The position numbers and the translations under genes are program-made. The notes under the pieces were generated by a model. The model made no database searches, was not told the origin of the DNA, and saw only the letters and a program-made list of their open reading frames with translations. A stretch of DNA of 64,000 nucleotides, taken from positions 310,001 through 374,000 of the forward strand of contig JALIZF010001767.1 in assembly GCA_029948255.1 (NCBI GenBank), in the 5' to 3' direction. Shown here piece by piece: positions 57,914 through 64,000 of this stretch. This stretch comes from Telmatactis stephensoni. Lineage: Eukaryota > Cnidaria > Anthozoa > Actiniaria > Isophelliidae. Within the stretch, counting starts at the first letter, position 1; the number at the start of each line of letters is the position of its first letter.

Positions 57914-58300
57914 TGCAGTCTATAAACAACGAAGTATTTATTCAAATTCAATCCTTCGCCAGAGAGCCGAAATGCCAGGTTGCCGAAATGCAAGGTAGAA
58001 TCTTACCAGGCGTTCCTTGACGACAAAGGAAGCCCACGTATCAGTAATCAAAATAGAACCAAAGCAAAATATAATAGGATAGAAGGGCGAACAAATTGAT
58101 TGGGAATTGCAAAATAGAGAAGAAAAGGAATATTTTACTTTGGGTTGTAAACTAGCTTTTATTCTTATCTATTTATCGTGTTTATGCCAGTCCCAGTTTC
58201 ACTTACAGTAATACAACCGCGCGAGCCTAGACCCCATTCTCTTTGGCGCCATATTTGTTTTGCAAAGTGGTTCCGTTCTTTCTTGTTTTATTTTTGCAAA
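57914..58300. promoter_or_regulatory. Candidate bidirectional promoter between the selenoprotein 5' exon and UBR7
   Basis: The two start codons (57913 minus, 58301 plus) are head-to-head about 390 bp apart with no repeat between them. No TATA box is evident. Shared regulation is inferred from spacing only. Confidence 0.45.
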
Positions 58301-61089
58301 ATGCATCAAGGTGAGGTAGGAGATGAAGTAGTATCCATGTTAGATGTACTCGAGGAGGACAAACAGTTAGAGGAAGAAGCAAATGCAGTGCTTGGAGACA
58401 GCGACGACCAGTGTTGCACGTACACTAAAGTAGGTAGACCTTTCATCTGACGGCAAGAAAAATAGCTCAATTTTGCTGTATTGGCAGAATAGCTAGAAAG
58501 AATGAGGAACAATATATTCTGTAGTTGCAGAACTGACGCTTCGAAATGTAGAATATGCTCTTCCGTCCTTGAAAACGTAACGGAAGAGAAATTCCGTCAT
58601 TTAGAAGCAGGGTGTTCGCGTTACATCATTATGTGAAACATAATTTTCATTCATTCTTTTTCTTTGTTTAAAATCGCTAAAAAAAGTTTCAACAAAAGTA
58701 TTGCACTTCAATAAAACCTACTGTATACATCTCCATGTTTGCCTTTTAGCAGGGAATAGATAGGATGAATAAATAGATCATATTAAAAGCGTCATGTACT
58801 TGAGAAAAATGGCGGACAGATTTTGTACTTGGGTCAAGGGAGCACGTCAAAATTTTGTTTGTGTTGATTTTTTGTTTGAATAAATAAATAAAAATCACAA
58901 ACCGTGTGCGATATTCCGCAGGCATTCCTTGCAGAGATAAAAATATGCCAGGCGTTCCTCGTTCGTACAGCCGATGTCGATTTTCTCCAACTCTATAACA
59001 TGTACAAAGTTATAACGAAGTTGGAAGTAGAAAAAGTTAATATTGTCACTGCCTCCTTGGTCTCACACAACTTTGTTAATCCAGATGGGTTAATTTGAAC
59101 GACAACATCACAACAAGGAACGCCTAGCATATATCGATCTCTGCCAGGAACGCCTGGAAAATTGCTCATGCTTCACAATGCCAGACATGAAAAAAGCAGG
59201 TCATATAATCCCTTCTCGTCTGCTTTTCCTCATATGTAAAGCTCTTTTCATATATGAATGGATAAATGAGTGAATGAACAAATGAAAGAACAAATGAATG
59301 AATGCAAAAGCAAGTGTTCTTCTAACTTTGGTTCAGCATTGAAGATCCTTGATGCCAGTTGCTACTGCATTCTTGATAAACTAGAATACAGTGGGCTAAT
59401 TTAAAGGACCAGACACCATGCAAATTATTGACCAGCTGTACAGTACAGTACAGTACAGTACAGTGCTGACCCACAGTACAGTTGAATGCTCCATGAACAG
59501 CAACTTCTGTCATGGAGTCAAGTAAATCTGCAAGATTAACTTGTCCAAGTCAGCCTTCTCCTGCATCAATTTTTTGACTTATCTGAAGTGAACACACCTT
59601 TGCTGGATTTTGCCCAGTTGTCTTGAGAAACTCGGATTAACTTTTGATAATAAACATCTGTAGTCTTACCTGGCTTTACAGTCAGTTGACCTCCAGTTTA
59701 AAATGATCTTAATGAAACTCCTGAGAATACAACCTACCAACTTAAAATTACAGTATTAAGATTTTCTTATAATATATTAGTTTTTCTCTCTCTGTAGGGA
59801 TATGTAAACAGACAAGCCTTGTATGCCTGCAATACTTGCACACCAACAGAATCAGCTGGACTTTGTCTTGCTTGTAGTCTCACCTGCCATGAAGGACATG
59901 AACTTTATGAACTGTATACCAAAAGGTACAACCAGCCCTTCAGACGCTTGATTGGAAGGGAGTAAGCCACCTTAAATTTTGAGCTGCTCTCTTCAAAATC
60001 AAAATCTCTGAAAGAATATTTGGGATACATACAAAATCTTATGATAAAAACAAGTGGAAAACAACTGTATATTTTGAAAGACCCAGCTATAACATTAACA
60101 TACCATAGCAAAATATTTTTCCTCACCACCTAACAGAAGATTTATGTATTTTAACTCCAATATTATAAATCCTAGTCGGCCTTGGCACTTTGTTATATAA
60201 TTGTATTTCTTTTTCAAATTTCCTTTCCCTTCTATTATTTTGACCTAATCTATGGTTATTATTTTTAGCAAAAACATAATTTAATGAATTTTAGCAAGTT
60301 CCTCAAAACTGCTGAATTTTGTACTTGCTGAAATTAGTATTAATTCTTGGTCATCAATTGTAATAAAAATGCATGGTCATTTCCTCCCAAAAATTGCTAA
60401 AAGAAATCGTTAAATTTAGTAGTTGCTAAAAATAGTAAGCTTAAGGTAAGTGCCAGCTTAGAGCAGATTTTGTATGACTGTGAAACATCACCGCTTGGTC
60501 ACAGTGTCCACAGTTACTACAGGAATTCTGAATGCTTTTTATAGACAACAGCACTTACAGCAATATTGCAGCACAGCAATTGGGTCATTTCATACTTATA
60601 TGAATTCTGCTCTAGATAGCATAAATTACAGAAAATATTACTTTGTTGTTGTTATTACTCAGGAATTTCCGATGTGACTGTGGCAACTCAAAGTTTGAAA
60701 GCAGATGCAAGTTGCACCCTGTAAGTTTTGCAGATTTCATATTCTCATGATGATAGAAGGGGTGTGTAACAATATTTATTGCTTTGCTCTGCAACAATTG
60801 CCTTGCAACAATTGCCTTGGCAATAAACAGGGCTTTCTACCAACACCAAGACTGGACTCAGTGCTGACAATACTGTGTACAAGTGCATCACATGATTCAA
60901 TTGACAACCCTACCTTGGTAAGGACTTTGCTGCAGTTTGTCTTACAACTGTAAAAATTTTGTTTTTCAGGATAAAGATGAAGTTAACAGTAAGAACAGCT
61001 ACAATCAAAACTTTAAAGGGCAGTATTGCACTTGTCACAGACCTTACCCTGATCTTGATGATGAGGTGAGGGCACTGTCTTGTTAAATG

Positions 61090-61136
<47 letters not shown>

Positions 61137-63926
61137 GTCAGTCAATTAATTATTCAATCAATCAGCCAACCATTAATTAGTCAATCGATCAATCTGTCTA
61201 TCAGTCAATCAATCAACCAGTCAATCAATGGTTCAATCAATCAATCTATCTATCAGTCAAATTGTCAATCAATCAGTCAATCAGTCAGTCAGTCAGTCAG
61301 TCACTTAATCAATCAATCATTCAATCAATTAATCAATCCATCAAACTCTTGTGGCAAGGGAGGGAACAACACATTAAACAAAATTAGCTTCACATGTGGC
61401 CTGGGCCACTGAAGCAAAAGGGGAGTGGTTAACCACTAAGCGACCATTGCCAACTCTGGGCAGTCCAAAAACATCTGCAAGCAAATTGGGCTATTTTGCA
61501 ACTGAATTGCCAAAGTTAACCTCTCTCTCTCTTTTGTCTTGGGTATCTACTAGATAGAGGATGAAATGATACAGTGTATAGTGTGTGAAGACTGGTATCA
61601 CTCCAGAGTAAGTACTTTTTTAATTTGTTTTGGTTTTATTTGTTTGCTTGTTTGTGTTTTATAATAGTACTTATTGGACCAAACTTATTGCCAGATCCAA
61701 TCACTACCAAGGCTTAATATTGATGTTGCACTGAGTATTTGACGGATGTCAATCATTGCTTTTTCAGCATCTTGGCTCCTTGCCTCCTGCTTGCTATCAA
61801 GAAATGATCTGTGATGATTGTATGACAAGATGTTCTTTTCTGCAGGCTTATTTGCCTTTTTCAGGTATGTGGCTTGTTGTGGCTTGTCTACTTATTGTCC
61901 TGGTTTCAAAACTTTACTTTGCAGCACAAATTAGTGGACATAAAAGTAGCAAATGTACAATGGATCTAAGAGAAAGAATGACACTTTTGAAGTTTTTTAC
62001 TGACATGTTTTCAATTGGCAGTACAACTGCCATCTTCAGAGTGAGATTACAAAACTAGAATAGAATATATACAATACAACACAACTCAATTTTATTAGGA
62101 TTATTGTGTGTGCTAAAGAGTGCACAAGCTTAAAGAGCATTTAGTTGTTTAATGTGGGGCCTTCTATGCAAGAGGTCTCAAGTTCAATTTCCACATCCAT
62201 TTCAGCAAAAATGAATAAAATATCAACATTTGGATTAATATATATATATATTTTTATAAATAAGAGACCCCTCCACTGAACATTGAAATCTGATACTTGT
62301 ATTCATTAATATTGACTACAGCAACAAGCATTGGTATGAAACAGCAAGTTGTTATGAAAAGAAGAAACAGATAAACCTGTAGATGTTGAAAAAGTAGAAG
62401 ACAAACCATCCACCTCTACAGAAACCACAACTTGTAAGAAAAATGAAACAGAACCTTACTGAACACAAGGGTGAAGTGAAGTTAATTAATTGGGATAATT
62501 TTATCACCCCTTTCTCTTTTTGCTTTCAAAATTCTCCACCTTTTTCTTCCTTTCTTTTTTTTCTTCGCATTTTCTTTGTCTCTCATTATCTGCTACTTCA
62601 ATCTATTATATTCTTCCTTGTTCTTTTCTCTGTTTCATCTCTCTTTTTTTCGTTTTCCCTCTCTTTCCCTCCTCTCCTCCCTTTTCCTTTCTTTTACTTT
62701 TCTACTTTTTCTCCTTATGATACAGTGAATCCCCTCACAGCAGTACACCGCTTCTAAGGCACACTTGCCTTGCTACAGTATATCCTATAGACCCCTTGCA
62801 GCATGCTGGAATGCAGCTCAATCTGGGGAACAAAGAATTTTAATTCTCAAGAGAGCAAAAGTCTTTGTTTTGTCCCCCAGATTGAGCTGTGCTGATGTCA
62901 CATGCAAGGGGTCTATCTAGGGTGGACTTTAGAAAATAAGTCATTAGGACATTAGAAATAAGGATGACATTAAATAATTGTGGTTTAGACACTTCAAAGC
63001 AAAGAAACCTCAAACCTCTAGTCCTCAGCTGTTATATAGCAAACCTTTTCATCTAGGAAACCAAAGAAGATGAAGACAAAGATGAAGACAAAGTACTTCA
63101 ATCAAACAAGGAAAGTGAAAATAACTCCAAAGTAAACCGTGAAAATGGTGAGACTAAAAAGGAAGAAAAGACAGAAAAAGTTAACTGTAAATTAATCCAA
63201 CTACAAAAAGATATCAAAGAAAACCAAACCATTACTTCATCATACTGGAATGCAAAATGGAGAACAGAATTATGTTCTTGTAACAGTTGTAAGGTAAATA
63301 CATTTGATTATATACAACATATTTTCATTTGGCTAGCAATTACAGTTTAGTTAAGTTTTTTGGCTTTTCTTTCCTAAGAAGGCAGGGCCATCATAAACTC
63401 TTTTCCCCAATGATTGACAATTATCAAAACCTCAGACCATAGTGTTGCATTTCCAGAGAAAAGTAAATATTGGCTGAACAATGTGAGAGAGAAGACATAC
63501 AGTGTAGCTAGACCATTAACCACATAGGTGTAGGAACATGAAGTAGGCAGAGGAACACAAAGAAGCATAGGTTGTTATTTTCAGAAATTACAGTTTCTGT
63601 AGAGTTTCTTTCTTTTCTCAAGTACCTCATTGAAACTTTTCTACTGATAAGATCACTGATTGGGATGGGGTGTGAAGTAAAGAGATTTAGTCTTCCCTCT
63701 AAAAGGACACATGCTCAAAGAGACATGGACATTGATACCAAATTGCTCCTATTTCAGGAATTGTATGACTCCCTTGGAGTTTCCTTTCTATTGGATGAAC
63801 CAGACACCATGTTGGCATATGAAGAAAGAGGGAAGCAAAGTCAGGCATCAAAGATGGATTCCTATGAGAGTGGAATGCAGGTCCTTGGTAATATGGGAAG
63901 GATTAACCAAGTTGAAGCAATACAAG
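58301..63926 (+). CDS. UBR7: UBR7-like E3 ubiquitin ligase (UBR box + PHD finger), 3' end outside window
   Basis: Exons: 58301-58429, 59798-59925, 60663-60720, 60970-61065, 61554-61607, 61768-61864, possibly 62371-62433, then 63057-63297 and 63758-63926. The start MHQGEVGDEVVSMLDVLEED fits UBR7. The UBR box covers ALYACNTCTP, GLCLACSLTCHEGHELYELY and NFRCDCGNSKF. The PHD finger covers YCTCHRPYPDLDDE, MIQCIVCEDWYHSRHLG and MICDDCMTRCSFL. A lysine/glutamate-rich linker leads to SSYWNAKWRTELCSCNSCK and DTMLAYEERGKQ, both UBR7-specific. UBR7 proteins are N-recognin-family E3 ligases; the mammalian protein is linked to histone H2B ubiquitination. The splice from 61864 to 63057 is unresolved, because using 62433 as donor would create TGA at the join. 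The last exon or exons lie past the window. Confidence 0.93.
60460..60614. mobile_element. MITE, same family as 985-1173
   Basis: It starts AGAGCAGATTTTGTATGACT and ends ACTTATATGAATTCTGCTCT. It lies about 50 bp upstream of a UBR7 exon. Confidence 0.75.
61088..61350. repeat. (CAAT)n tetranucleotide tract
   Basis: CAATCAAT runs interspersed with CAGT and TCTAT variants, in the UBR7 intron between the exons ending 61065 and starting 61554. The open frame across it (N/Q/S/I repeats) is an artefact. Confidence 0.95.
61351..61450. mobile_element. SINE body fragment
   Basis: TGTGGCAAGGGAGGGAACAA, then CACATTAAACAAAATTAGCT, matches the body of the SINE at 49690-50000 (GTGGCATGGTAGAGAACAAC). No head is visible. 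Confidence 0.45.
62787..62917. mobile_element. MITE with TAGACCCCTTGCA termini
   Basis: ATAGACCCCTTGCAGCATGC, then CAGCTCAATCTGGGG, is mirrored by CCCCCAGATTGAGCTGTGCT and CATGCAAGGGGTCTAT. It lies in a UBR7 intron close to the exon at 63057. Confidence 0.8.
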
Positions 63927-64000
63927 GTACCAAAACTTGTTCCTATGTTGTCAGGAAATTGATTTTATTCTCCATGTAATATAATATTCACACTTTCCCT

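Noticed and set aside
61080..61412. Asn/Gln/Ser/Ile repeat protein
   Set aside because: Translation of a CAAT tetranucleotide tract in a UBR7 intron.
62443..62757. Hydrophobic ORF in a UBR7 intron
   Set aside because: Translation of a T/C-rich intronic tract with no membrane-protein family signature.
1..64000. CRISPR arrays, operons or bacterial genes
   Set aside because: No spaced direct-repeat array, no polycistronic gene packing; split genes with GT..AG introns point to an animal nuclear genome.

Overview
This window looks like animal nuclear DNA, most probably from an anthozoan cnidarian such as a stony coral or sea anemone. The genes are split by GT..AG introns. The noncoding DNA is AT-rich and full of short inverted-repeat elements. 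The gene set (secreted PAN plus fibrinogen-like proteins, calmodulin-like genes, a selenoprotein of a family known from aquatic animals) fits that group. The taxon is an inference; no rRNA or mitochondrial marker is present.

Layout. (1) 486-7074, plus strand: the last eight exons of a delta(14)-sterol reductase / lamin B receptor type gene, with several MITEs in its introns. (2) 9738-15718, minus: calmodulin-like gene 1, with four good EF-hands. (3) About 15.8-34.9 kb: a tandem triplication. Each copy carries a two-exon plus-strand gene for a secreted PAN/apple plus fibrinogen-C-like protein (A 20999-22456, B 27222-28681, C 33416-34862). Copies A and B are followed by a decayed extra fibrinogen-like fragment. 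(4) 36625-40737, plus: calmodulin-like gene 2, with four canonical EF-hands and a TATA/CRE-like promoter. (5) 41648-44185 and 47083-51785, both minus: calmodulin-like genes 3 and 4, whose later EF-hand loops are degenerate. All four calmodulin-like genes share a 144-nt exon, intron phases and a tiny last exon. (6) 51.8-56.0 kb: gene-poor DNA packed with nested MITEs. (7) 56008-56693, minus: a thioredoxin-fold (Prx-like) gene in which both cysteines of the CxxC motif are replaced by in-frame TGA codons. This UxxU arrangement is the signature of selenoprotein L. Further exons up to 57913 probably belong to the same gene. (8) 58301 to the window end, plus: UBR7, an N-recognin-type E3 ligase with a UBR box and PHD finger, diverging from the previous gene across about 390 bp.

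The genes do not form one pathway. The main themes are local duplication (four calmodulin-like genes, three fibrinogen-like genes), heavy MITE traffic with elements inserted in elements, and a probable diselenide-type selenoprotein that a standard gene finder would break at its TGA codons.

Exon boundaries were set by eye from reading frame, splice-site consensus and phase. No alignment, RNA data or database search was available.
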